Origin: Sphingopyxis sp. GW247-27LB
GTDB taxonomy: Bacteria; Pseudomonadota; Alphaproteobacteria; Sphingomonadales; Sphingomonadaceae
Assembly: GCF_002277025.1 (NCBI RefSeq)
Contig: NZ_NIWD01000006.1
Span: 62,001 to 126,000 of the forward strand
Length of the DNA stretch: 64,000 nucleotides
Direction of reading: 5' to 3'
Under the pieces are notes generated by a model that ran no database searches, was not told the DNA's origin, and saw only the letters and a list, made by a program, of their open reading frames with translations. Both the position numbers and the translations under genes were made by a program. Shown here in pieces: positions 13,661 through 21,837 of this stretch (position 1 is its first letter; every line of letters starts with the position of its first letter).

Positions 13661-13968
13661 TTATCAATCCCAACATCATCTCCGAAGTCGCTGACACCCT
13701 GACGGACATCGAGACGCGTGCGATCGGCGAACTCGACACGTTCTACGGCCACGGCCCTGGACATCTCGCCTCCAACCTGCAGATTTCCATATCGGAAGCG
13801 CGCGACACTCTGCGCAGCCTCCGTGCTAAAGGGATCGTAGCCTTCGGTCACCTGATGGACGAAGACGAAGGCATGATGCGAGGCAAGGGTTACTGGCTCG
13901 ACAACTTCGGCAAGGCGGTGCGCAAGTTCATCGGGTTGGACCCTTGCGACATGGTTGAATCTCGCTGA
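13657..13968 (+). CDS. Winged-helix-like small protein
   Basis: A GTG start at 13657 behind GGGAGGA overlaps the upstream stop (GTGA), giving 103 aa. Residues about 15-60 (IETRAIGELDTFYGHGPGHL then SISEARDTLRSLRAKGIVAF) follow the helix-turn-helix plus wing of DNA-binding proteins such as MarR. The rest is short. It ends the plus block and converges with the primase gene. Probably a regulator. Confidence 0.6.
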   Translation: MIINPNIISEVADTLTDIETRAIGELDTFYGHGPGHLASNLQISISEARDTLRSLRAKGIVAFGHLMDEDEGMMRGKGYWLDNFGKAVRKFIGLDPCDMVESR

Positions 13969-14047
13969 TTTCCTAATCGCGCCCGGCCATCCCGAACCCC
14001 GCGCAGCTCCTAGAGATTTTACCGATTTCCTCCCGGCCCCGGCCACC

Positions 14048-16588
14048 CTACCCGATCAACATATCCGCCATCATTTGCACCGCGCCCATGCGTCGATAAG
14101 TGCGCTGCTTCCCGTGCAGTTTGAAGCGGAACTGCTCATCGGATTTCTCCCATCCGGGGATGCGATTCATGCAGCGCCCGACCATCGCAGCCTTGGCAGC
14201 ATCATACTGCTCCTGACGCCCGCCAAGACAGTCGATCCATATCTCCCGCAGACACGTCACGTCACGCGGCTGACCGTTCTCAGCGTCGAACACCCCTTCC
14301 GCAGGTATCGACTTGTCGAGCCAATCGGCAATGATGCCAATGGTCGCATCGTCACTCGTCTCGACGCGCCGGCTTTCCTGCAGGTGCGACGCGATCGTGC
14401 GGGACATGGGGTCGGTGAGATATAGCGGCAGGATGCCGCGCGGCTGCTTCTCGCGCATCTGCCGGTACAGCGTGACCGCTTCGGCCCATATCTGGTCAAG
14501 GTTCGCCTCGAGCGCGCTGATGTCGATCTCGGAGACCGCACACATGACAGGCCAGAAGCGGCGCCCACCCGTGTCGTCCTTGAGATATTCGCGGTCATTG
14601 GTCGAACCGATGAAGATACACTGGCGAGGGTATTCCCCTGCCCGCCTCGCGTAAGCCAGGCGCACGCGATCTTTCTGCCTGCTGATGAATGCCTTGATCG
14701 AGCGCACGTCGCCGCGGTTGAAGCCCGACAGTTCAGGGATCTCCATGATCCACGCGCCCTGCATCAGTTCGACCATCTGCTTCTGGTCGTGGAAATCACC
14801 GTCGAGTTCGGCGAACCAGCTGCGGCCGAGCGTCTGGATGAAGGTCGATTTGCGCTTCCCCTGAAGACCCTCAATGATCACAGCGAAGTCGAACTTGTGG
14901 CCGGGCTCATAAATCCGGGTGACCGCGGCGATCAACATGAGGCGCGCTATGTCTCGATTATAGGCGTTGTCGGTCGTACCCAGATAGTCGATGAACAGTC
15001 GCTCTGCGCGCGGTACACCGTCCCACTCGACCGATTCCAGATATTCCTTGATCGGATGGAACGGGTTGTTGTCCGCGGCGAGGACAATGGAGGATTTCAG
15101 GTCGCGATCAGTGACCTTGGTTGAATAGCCGCCTTGCGTCTTCGGCGCCTCGATCACGGAACGGATCGCGAAGTCGCGGTCATCGCTCCACAGGTCGCCG
15201 TTGATGCCGTCGCGGACGGTCCACATGCGACCTTGAAGCTGTTTCACCGGTTTTGCGGCGCGGGCGCGCTGGAACATCTTACCTGGTTCGCGGCGCTGCA
15301 CCGTCTCATGGGTGAAATCGTTGAGTTGCGGCACGCCTTCGAAGCGCGGATCGTTCTTCAGGATGAGTTCGACGTTGTGGAGCGTCGAGCGCAGTCCCCC
15401 TTCCTCGTTGAAGTCGAGCAGCGAGATCCAGTCGAGGTTGCGCGGCTCGTCGTCATCAGCGCCGCCGTCAAGCGCCGCCAACGTCTCCTTGATATCGTCC
15501 TCGGTGACCGCGTCGTCGTCGGATTTGGCTTCGGGATCGGTGTCACCCGAGGCAAGGAACTCGTCGAGATCGCCAGATTCGTCATCCGCATCGTCGAAAG
15601 CCGTCGAAGGCTCGAGATCGTCCAGATCGGAACCGGCGAGCAGCATGTCGGTGATTTCGGACTTGCGCTGGTCGATGATCCACGCGCGAACCGACGCCAT
15701 CGTGACCGGCGCGCGGCGGTTCCGCCCGAAGCTGCGCCACTTGCGCGGCATTTCGCGTGCATCGAATTTTTCGCTGCGCTGACTGTGCTTGAGCCAGAGG
15801 TCGTAACCTTCCTGCGCGCCTCCGAATTGGTGGTGAAGCGCCTGACCGAGCGTCACCCAGTCGTGATAATCGTCGATCCTGGCATCGGAGAGCGCGTCCA
15901 GTTCATCTTCCAACTGACCGGGTTTATAGGAAAGGGGTTCGCGGGTCTCGAAGCCATAGGTTTCCTCGTGCGCGACGGTCAGTTTCTCGAGTCGCTCGGT
16001 GCTGATCGCAGGAGACACGCCGAGTTCGAGCATGTCGAGATCGAATGGACGTTTCCAGGTGTAGCGTTCGCCCGAGTCGGGGTGAATCGAAGGGGGCATC
16101 GCGACCTGTTTGTCGGTGCCGAAAATCTCGATTTCCCAGTCATAGTGCCACTTGCCGTTGGCGCTGCGATGTTTCCCCTCAGAGACGGCGATTTTGCGGC
16201 TGCGATAGGAGCGGGAGCAGGTGAAATACAGGTGGCGCGATGCACCTCCACTGCCCGACTTGACGCATGGCAGCGTGTCGAGCGCGACATCGGGGAATAG
16301 TTCGCGCAGCTTGTTCCATGCCTCTGTGGCGAGCTGGGGCACGCGAATGTCGACGTCGATGACATGGAGATACGTGCCGTCGACCAGGCGAGACGGCTCA
16401 CCGAGACGCACACCGACGTTCAGGTCGGGATTGTAGGTTTCGCGTAACCTGTCGAATGTTGGGGGATCGATGCTCGTCCAGCGGTTCTCGACAGGCTTTT
16501 TTGTGCGCGGTCGCAGCCAGTGGATCGCGAAACCCGCGGCGCGAAACGGCGCAATAGTCGTCAGAATATCTTGGCCGTCGTCAGCCAT
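14048..16588 (-). CDS. Primase-polymerase fused to VapE/D5-like helicase
   Basis: This 846-aa protein probably primes and unwinds DNA for element replication. Residues 10-200 form a Prim-Pol domain with the metal motif HVIDVD (Asp78, Asp80), then SGSGGASRHLYF and VAMPPSIHPDSGERYTW. An acidic linker lies at about 330-380. The C-terminal half is a VapE-type superfamily 3 helicase with Walker A EGLQGKRKST (Lys about 580), Walker B WIMEIPEL, sensor GSTN and the arginine motif GGRRFWPV. It is on the minus strand between plus-strand blocks, behind a small HTH gene. Confidence 0.88.
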   Translation of the reverse strand: MADDGQDILTTIAPFRAAGFAIHWLRPRTKKPVENRWTSIDPPTFDRLRETYNPDLNVGVRLGEPSRLVDGTYLHVIDVDIRVPQLATEAWNKLRELFPDVALDTLPCVKSGSGGASRHLYFTCSRSYRSRKIAVSEGKHRSANGKWHYDWEIEIFGTDKQVAMPPSIHPDSGERYTWKRPFDLDMLELGVSPAISTERLEKLTVAHEETYGFETREPLSYKPGQLEDELDALSDARIDDYHDWVTLGQALHHQFGGAQEGYDLWLKHSQRSEKFDAREMPRKWRSFGRNRRAPVTMASVRAWIIDQRKSEITDMLLAGSDLDDLEPSTAFDDADDESGDLDEFLASGDTDPEAKSDDDAVTEDDIKETLAALDGGADDDEPRNLDWISLLDFNEEGGLRSTLHNVELILKNDPRFEGVPQLNDFTHETVQRREPGKMFQRARAAKPVKQLQGRMWTVRDGINGDLWSDDRDFAIRSVIEAPKTQGGYSTKVTDRDLKSSIVLAADNNPFHPIKEYLESVEWDGVPRAERLFIDYLGTTDNAYNRDIARLMLIAAVTRIYEPGHKFDFAVIIEGLQGKRKSTFIQTLGRSWFAELDGDFHDQKQMVELMQGAWIMEIPELSGFNRGDVRSIKAFISRQKDRVRLAYARRAGEYPRQCIFIGSTNDREYLKDDTGGRRFWPVMCAVSEIDISALEANLDQIWAEAVTLYRQMREKQPRGILPLYLTDPMSRTIASHLQESRRVETSDDATIGIIADWLDKSIPAEGVFDAENGQPRDVTCLREIWIDCLGGRQEQYDAAKAAMVGRCMNRIPGWEKSDEQFRFKLHGKQRTYRRMGAVQMMADMLIG

Positions 16589-16615
16589 CGGCCACCACCC
16601 TCAATCGAACGAGAA

Positions 16616-16915
16616 TTATTCGCAGAACTCGTAGAATCGTTCGAGCGCGGGAGGGGTGGCGGCGATTGCCTGAAGGGCCGCGATATTGGTCGGCGCGTTA
16701 CAGAGACGATGCAGCGTTCGCGCGTTCGTGGGCGTCACCACGCCTCGGCGCAGCCACTTGTAGATGCCTTCGGCGGTCAGGCCGACATCCTTGGCGATTC
16801 GAGGCACGTCCAGCAGGCCGCGTTTTGAGCGATATGTGGGGAAATTCTCGAAGAGAAAGCGATAAAAGGGCTGATCCCGCCATGGGTCGCGACCCTGTAT
16901 TTCGGTGCTGTGCAT
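16616..16915 (-). CDS. Small helix-turn-helix regulator
   Basis: This is a 99-aa product. Residues 33-60 (LDVPRIAKDVGLTAEGIYKW and LRRG) form a clear helix-turn-helix of the Cro/YdaS type. It is cotranscribed ahead of the primase-helicase, and its promoter shares an operator pair with the divergent plus-strand gene at 17074. A Cro-like switch or replication-control role is plausible but not shown. Confidence 0.7.
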   Translation of the reverse strand: MHSTEIQGRDPWRDQPFYRFLFENFPTYRSKRGLLDVPRIAKDVGLTAEGIYKWLRRGVVTPTNARTLHRLCNAPTNIAALQAIAATPPALERFYEFCE

Positions 16916-16966
16916 AGGCTGCTCCGGTGAAAGATGATGGCGTGGTAAACCTGATTGGAATAGAAA

Positions 16967-17000
16967 TCAACCGAGACGTGTTGTTTCACGTTTCAGTTGA
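16967..17000. promoter_or_regulatory. Operator pair in a divergent promoter region
   Basis: TCAACCGAGACGTGT (16967-16981) and TCACGTTTCAGTTGA (16986-17000) lie nearly adjacent between the HTH gene (start 16915) and the plus-strand gene (start 17074). One bound repressor pair could block both the primase unit and the recombination unit. Confidence 0.55.
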
Positions 17001-17073
17001 TTTTAGTCGCGCGATGTGGTGAAACGCGGCGACTCGCATGGTGCGAGCCGTTACCGCACAAAGGGACACGAAC

Positions 17074-17640
17074 ATGAGCATCGAAGCCTTGCTCAAGGCG
17101 CACACCGAGGCGCTGGAAGCCAACACCGAACAACTGAAAATTCTCAACGCCGGTCGCGCCGAAGCGATCGAAAAGCTGACCGCGAACGATGCGGGTGCGA
17201 CGGCGACGCGCAAGCCGCGCGCATCGAAGAAGGCCGAGGAAGCGACTGCAGCGGCCGAACCCGCGTCGGCTCCGAAGGACGACACTGCCCCGGCGTCGTC
17301 GAAGACTGGGAAATGGAACCCCGACATCAGCGACGACGGACTCCGCGCGCTCGCCGGTAAGCTCGTTGCCAAGGTCGCACCCGACCAGTCGAATAAGGCC
17401 GAGATCGCCGGCGCGCTCACGTCGATCAATCAGGAACTCGGCACGCCGAAGCTCGTCGGAGCCGACAGCACGCTCGACGACGATGGCAAGCGCAAGGCCG
17501 CGTTCTTCCTGACGCGGTTCGTCAACGACATGTCGGTCGATTTCAACGCCGACTATGACTTCGGCGAAGATCCGCTGCGCCAGGCGGTCGAGCCTGCCGC
17601 GGAAGAAGCCGCTGGCGACGACGGCTTCGACATCGGCTGA
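17074..17640 (+). CDS. Unknown replication-module protein with acidic SSB-like tail
   Basis: The start at 17074 gives 188 aa. Residues 1-30 form a coiled-coil-like helix (ALLKAHTEALEANTEQLKIL). An Ala/Lys/Pro linker follows (about 45-75), then a compact helical domain. The last residues GDDGFDIG are nearly the same as the end of the DUF2815 protein (GGDDFDIG). Such acidic tips on SSB proteins recruit partners, so this protein may dock the same factor. It heads the block 17074-19821. Confidence 0.65.
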   Translation: MSIEALLKAHTEALEANTEQLKILNAGRAEAIEKLTANDAGATATRKPRASKKAEEATAAAEPASAPKDDTAPASSKTGKWNPDISDDGLRALAGKLVAKVAPDQSNKAEIAGALTSINQELGTPKLVGADSTLDDDGKRKAAFFLTRFVNDMSVDFNADYDFGEDPLRQAVEPAAEEAAGDDGFDIG

Positions 17641-17657
17641 CGGACAGCCGATCACCA

Positions 17658-18857
17658 ATGCTAAGGGACTCCCTCCACGCCAAACTCGCGCCGTCCGCGG
17701 CAAACTTCTGGGCGAATTGTCCAGGGTGGGTTGAAGCGTGCGAGGGCATCCCGAACGACACCAATCGTTACGCCGCCGAGGGCACCGTCGCACACAAATA
17801 TCGCGACTTCTGCCTGAAAACCGGCACGTTTGCCGAGCAATTCATCGGCCAAACCGAGATTTACCAAGGGACGGAGTCGCGCTGGAACGGCGAATCGTTC
17901 GACGTCGCACCTGTCACCTACGAATTTACCTGGACCGAGGATGACGCGCGCTTGCTGCAATTCGGCATCGACGAGGTTCGCATCTTCGAGGGTGAATTCT
18001 TCGGGGAGTATCGCGTCGATATATCGAAGTGGCTTGGACCTGATCAGTTCGGCACGCTCGACGCGGCGATCGTCTCCGATGACCTGATCGTCATCAACGA
18101 CCACAAATGGGGTCGCTACATCCCGGTCTCGGCGGTGCAGAACAAGCAGATGATGCTGTATGCGCTCGGCTTCTGGTGGAACGTCGCGCGCAACGTGTCG
18201 TCCGCAAAGGATTTCCTGATCATCATTGATCAGCCGCGCTGCTACGGCGGTGGCGGTCGATGGCACGTCACCCTCGACGAGTTGCTGGCGTTCGGCGAGA
18301 CGATCGGCGCGCTTGCCGAAGCAGCCCTGACGCCGGGCGCTCCGCGTCGCGCCGGAACGCAATGCGGATATTGCCTGCGGCTTCAGCACTTCGGGTGCGA
18401 CGCGCACGACAATCTCATGAAGGATCTGACCATGGAAGCTGAACAGGTGCGCGAGATTGGTCGCGCCGTGACGCCCGAGCAGCGCAGCCGCCTGATCCTC
18501 CATAAAGGGATGATCGAAAAGTGGCTCGACGAACTCGCGAAGAATGCACTGGTCGATTATCTCGACGGGAAGCAGGTTCCGTTGCTGAAGGCCATCGAAG
18601 GTCGCGCGAACCCGCGAAAATATGTCGACGATGAGGCAGCGACAGTGCGTCTCACCGAAACGCTCGGCGACCGCGCCATGGCGCCGCCCAAAGTTCTCTC
18701 GCCGACGCAGCTGGAAAAGCTGATCGGCCCAACGCTCACGGACGCCGCATTCGGCGATCTGATCACCCGCAAACCTTCGACGCCGGTTCTCGTCCCGGTG
18801 GAGGATAGCCGCCCGGCAATACCCGTCGTGACGGCGATGTTCGACGATATCGAATAG
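17658..18857 (+). CDS. DUF2800 Cas4/RecB-like nuclease
   Basis: This 399-aa protein belongs to the phage DUF2800 family, part of the PD-(D/E)XK nucleases. Visible elements are GTVAHKYRDF (the His of motif I, about 43), GTLDAAIVSD with IVINDHKWG (Asp and Asp-x-Lys catalytic strands, about 135-152) and VQNKQMMLYALG (the Gln-x3-Tyr helix). CGYC plus later Cys may form an iron-sulfur or zinc site. It lies beside the ssDNA-binding gene, so a recombination exonuclease role in replication is likely. Confidence 0.8.
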   Translation: MLRDSLHAKLAPSAANFWANCPGWVEACEGIPNDTNRYAAEGTVAHKYRDFCLKTGTFAEQFIGQTEIYQGTESRWNGESFDVAPVTYEFTWTEDDARLLQFGIDEVRIFEGEFFGEYRVDISKWLGPDQFGTLDAAIVSDDLIVINDHKWGRYIPVSAVQNKQMMLYALGFWWNVARNVSSAKDFLIIIDQPRCYGGGGRWHVTLDELLAFGETIGALAEAALTPGAPRRAGTQCGYCLRLQHFGCDAHDNLMKDLTMEAEQVREIGRAVTPEQRSRLILHKGMIEKWLDELAKNALVDYLDGKQVPLLKAIEGRANPRKYVDDEAATVRLTETLGDRAMAPPKVLSPTQLEKLIGPTLTDAAFGDLITRKPSTPVLVPVEDSRPAIPVVTAMFDDIE

Positions 18858-18864
18858 GAGTACA

Positions 18865-19107
18865 ATGATGTCCGCTGACATTGATCCCGCGCCGACCGAA
18901 TTTTCGGAAGAACAGATCGAGTCCGACAAGATCCTGTATTATTTCCATTACAGCCATCTGCCCGACCACCTGCAACGCGCCTCGCGACCATTCTGCGATC
19001 TGGCGCGGCACATCGTCGAAACCATCCCGCGCAACGCCGAACGCACCGTTGCCCTCCGCAAACTGCTCGAAGCGAAGGACGCCGCCGTCAGGGCGAACGT
19101 CGGATAA
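18865..19107 (+). CDS. Acb2/Tad1 hairpin-domain protein, candidate anti-CBASS sponge
   Basis: This is an 80-aa, almost all-helical protein. After an acidic start it reads FHYSHLPDHLQRASRPFCDL, then ARHIVETIPRNAERTVALRK and LLEAKDAAVRANVG. The order F/Y-His, Gln, a long helix with Leu-Ala, Pro-x3-Glu-Arg, Ala-Leu-x-x-Leu-Glu and a final Ala-Asn resembles the Acb2/Tad1 hairpin family (DUF7681). Acb2 binds cyclic di- and trinucleotides and blocks CBASS immunity. It lies between nuclease and SSB genes, as many family members do. The assignment is from memory of the family pattern. Confidence 0.6.
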   Translation: MMSADIDPAPTEFSEEQIESDKILYYFHYSHLPDHLQRASRPFCDLARHIVETIPRNAERTVALRKLLEAKDAAVRANVG

Positions 19108-19131
19108 TCCACACGAATAGGAGAAATTATC

Positions 19132-19821
19132 ATGGCAGAACAATTGAACGTTCCCGACAAACGCGTTGTGAAAATGAATCGCGTCCGCCTGTCGTGGACC
19201 GACAGTCTCAAGACGAAGTCGCGACCGAAAGGCGTCGACGACGGCAAGGAAAAATATAACTGCAACATCATCATTCCGTCCGACCACCCCAAATTCAAAG
19301 AATATCTGCAGGCCTGCGTGGGCGCGATCGAGGAATCGGGCGCGCAGCAGTGGGGCAAGAAGGACGCATGGAAGACGATTCAGGAGGACAATCCCAAGCG
19401 CATCTGCCTGAAGAAGGGCGAGCGATTCAAGAACGAAGACGGTGAAATCTATGACGGCTACGAAGGCAATTACGCTTTCCCCGCCACAGGTCCGAAGGGT
19501 GGCGACGAACGTCCAAAACTGCTGGATCGCCACAAGCGCAACGTGGAAGAAGCCGATATTCTCGACGTGTTCTACAGCGGTAGTTACGCCGACGTGATCG
19601 TCTCGTTCTTCGGCACTGACAAGGGGGGTCGTGGCATCTTCTGTCAGGTCAACGGCATCCGCTCGCACCAGGAAGGCGACCGTCTCGCGGGCGGCGGTAT
19701 CACCGTCACCAACGACATGTTCGACGATCTCGAAGACGACAATGCGTTCGACGACGCGCCGGCCTCATGTGACGGTGAATCGTCATCGTCCAGCGGCGGC
19801 GACGATTTCGATATCGGCTGA
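19132..19821 (+). CDS. DUF2815 single-stranded DNA-binding protein
   Basis: This 229-aa protein (MAEQLNVPDKRVVKMNRVRL) follows the DUF2815 layout: an OB-like beta core with KYNCNIIIPSDHPKFKEYL, an insertion with RFKNEDGEIYDGYEG, and QVNGIRSHQEGDRLAGGG before an acidic, Ser-rich tail ending GGDDFDIG. Family members coat ssDNA in phage replication and recombination. A GGAG site lies upstream, and it follows the DUF2800 and Acb2-like genes. The acidic tip parallels bacterial SSB. Confidence 0.85.
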   Translation: MAEQLNVPDKRVVKMNRVRLSWTDSLKTKSRPKGVDDGKEKYNCNIIIPSDHPKFKEYLQACVGAIEESGAQQWGKKDAWKTIQEDNPKRICLKKGERFKNEDGEIYDGYEGNYAFPATGPKGGDERPKLLDRHKRNVEEADILDVFYSGSYADVIVSFFGTDKGGRGIFCQVNGIRSHQEGDRLAGGGITVTNDMFDDLEDDNAFDDAPASCDGESSSSSGGDDFDIG

Positions 19822-19829
19822 TCCGCGAA

Positions 19830-19844
19830 TCACGCGAAACGTGA
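19830..19844. promoter_or_regulatory. Operator dyad before the polymerase gene
   Basis: TCACGCGAAACGTGA is a good match to the element motif. It lies 56 bases upstream of the start at 19900 and nine bases after the DUF2815 stop. This suggests that the polymerase-helicase-nuclease block has its own repressible promoter. Confidence 0.55.
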
Positions 19845-19847
19845 CAA

Positions 19848-19876
19848 TGCCGCCCCACAGTGGTCGTGGGGCGGCA
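19848..19876 (+). terminator. Strong GC hairpin between ssb and polymerase
   Basis: TGCCGCCCCAC (19848-19858) pairs perfectly with GTGGGGCGGCA (19866-19876). There is no T-run, so it may be an inefficient terminator, an RNA-processing site or a translation-control structure for the polymerase. Confidence 0.45.
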
Positions 19877-19899
19877 TCCAACTGACCAGAGGAAGCAGG

Positions 19900-21822
19900 A
19901 TGATCCGCGAGCAAATCGCCGTCGATATCGAGATCATGGGAAAATCCGGCCTATCACCGGAATTCCAACTCGGCTTCAAGCGCCGTCACGACGGCAAGGT
20001 CATCCAGTACCGCACCCGCACCCGTCTTACCGACGCCGAGATTGCTCGCATCCGCGCGATAATGACCGGCTACGAGATCGTGTCGTTCAACGGCAACAAT
20101 TTCGACATTCCGCTGATATTCCTCGCGCTGCAGGGCGCAACGGTCGACGAGATCAAGGAAGCGTCGAGCCGCATCATCAACGGCAAGCTGAAATATTGGG
20201 AGACGCCGCGCATCCTCGGGATCGACATTCCGCGGCTTAACCACATCGACCTGATCGAACCGCAACCGAACGCATGGGCAAGCCTCAAGATGCTCAATGG
20301 TCGCCTGCACGGACAGAAGATGCAGGATCTCCCCTATCACCACGACGCGGAGATCACCGACGAGCAGTTCGACGAGATCGCCGCCTATAACGTCAACGAC
20401 CTGGACGCGACGCTGCTGCTGCTCGACGCGCTCGAAGAACCGCTCAAGATGCGCGAGGCGATCGGCGCCGAATATGGCATGGATTTCCGGTCGAAGTCCG
20501 ACGCGCAGATCGGCGAGGCCATCATTCGCAAGCGATCCGAGGAAGCGCTTGGTCGACGCATCGAAAAGGTTGATCTGAATAAGGTCGCCGGCACCAAGTT
20601 CCGATATCAGCCGCCCGATTATCTGCAATTTGAGACGGAGCAACTGCGCGCCATTCTTGAGCGCATCCGCGAGACGGATTTCTTCATCAACTATCAGGGC
20701 AAGGTCAGCTTGCCGGATTGGTTGGGTGATGCCGACGTCATCATCGGCGATACGCGCTACCAGATGGGCATCGGCGGGCTACATTCCACCGAAAAGAATC
20801 GCTCCGTCTACGCCGACGACTACGCGAAGTTGTTCGATTTCGACGTTGCGTCCTACTATCCGGCGATCATCCTCGGATCGGGCCTCTTCCCACAGGCCAT
20901 CGGCCCCGTGTTCCTCGATATCTATCGGAAGATCCGCGAAGAGCGCATCATTGCGAAGCGCGAGGGTAATAAGGTCACCGACCAGGGGCTCAAGATTGCC
21001 CTGAACGGCACCTTCGGCAAGATGGGATCAGTCTGGTCCATCCTATACGCCCCGCACCTGATGATCGCCGTCACGCTCACCGGGCAGCTTGCCCTGCTGA
21101 TGCTGATCGAGCGCGCCGAACAGGTCGGAATCCCCGTCGTCAGCGCCAACACCGACGGCGTCGTATTCCGCTGCCCGCGGCACCTCGAGCGCGAGTTGTT
21201 CGAGTTGACGCGCCAATGGGAGAGCGATACCGGCTTCGAACTCGAGTCCACAGAGTATCTGTCGCTACACAGCCAGTCGGTGAACACCTACATCGCGATC
21301 AAGCCCGACGGCAAAGCGAAGCGGAAAGGCGTTCTCGCGAACCCGCGCGCCGAGGGTGACCTTCGCACGCAGATGATGAATTCCCCGTCGATGAACGTCT
21401 GTGCCGACGCGGCAGTCGCTCACATCCTGCACGGAACGCCCGTCGATCAGTTCATTCGCGAGTGCCGCGACGTGCGCGACTTCGTAACGGTGGTTCAGGC
21501 GAAGGGTGGCGCCACCTGGCGCGACGAGTATCTCGGCAAGGTCGTCCGTTTCACCTGGTCGACCGACGGCGACGACATTCTCTATTCCGAACCGCACCCA
21601 GAGACGGGCAACTTCAAGAAGGTGTCCCGCAGCGACGGTTCGCGACCGCTCATGGAACTGCCCGACGAGTTTCCCGACGACATCGACTATTCGGCCTATG
21701 TCCGCACCGCAAACGAAATCCTGCTCGACGTCGGCTACCTGAAACGTCCACCTGTCGCGCCGAAGGCCAAGGTATATAGCTACAACCGCAGGGGCTGGCT
21801 GATCGCGTCGATCGCGGCGTGA
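19900..21822 (+). CDS. Compact family-B-like DNA polymerase with 3'-5' exonuclease
   Basis: This 640-aa protein probably replicates the element. The N-terminus has exonuclease motifs: Asp9-Ile-Glu11, SFNGNNFDIPL and YNVNDLDAT. Polymerase motif A is FDVASYYP (Asp315), motif B is KIALNGTFG (Lys365, Asn369) and motif C is ANTDGV (Asn417, Asp419). Motif C is normally Asp-Thr-Asp; here the first Asp is Asn, as in some phage enzymes, while the main metal ligand remains. No terminal-protein-priming insert is obvious. In comparable phage modules this place is often held by a PolA-type enzyme. Confidence 0.82.
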   Translation: MIREQIAVDIEIMGKSGLSPEFQLGFKRRHDGKVIQYRTRTRLTDAEIARIRAIMTGYEIVSFNGNNFDIPLIFLALQGATVDEIKEASSRIINGKLKYWETPRILGIDIPRLNHIDLIEPQPNAWASLKMLNGRLHGQKMQDLPYHHDAEITDEQFDEIAAYNVNDLDATLLLLDALEEPLKMREAIGAEYGMDFRSKSDAQIGEAIIRKRSEEALGRRIEKVDLNKVAGTKFRYQPPDYLQFETEQLRAILERIRETDFFINYQGKVSLPDWLGDADVIIGDTRYQMGIGGLHSTEKNRSVYADDYAKLFDFDVASYYPAIILGSGLFPQAIGPVFLDIYRKIREERIIAKREGNKVTDQGLKIALNGTFGKMGSVWSILYAPHLMIAVTLTGQLALLMLIERAEQVGIPVVSANTDGVVFRCPRHLERELFELTRQWESDTGFELESTEYLSLHSQSVNTYIAIKPDGKAKRKGVLANPRAEGDLRTQMMNSPSMNVCADAAVAHILHGTPVDQFIRECRDVRDFVTVVQAKGGATWRDEYLGKVVRFTWSTDGDDILYSEPHPETGNFKKVSRSDGSRPLMELPDEFPDDIDYSAYVRTANEILLDVGYLKRPPVAPKAKVYSYNRRGWLIASIAA

Positions 21823-21837
21823 TGCGGTGATGATGTG

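Noticed and set aside
15134..16300. A 388-codon plus-strand frame inside the primase-helicase gene
   Set aside because: It is antisense to clear Prim-Pol and helicase motifs, and its composition (long runs of Arg/Val/Glu) is typical of a shadow frame.
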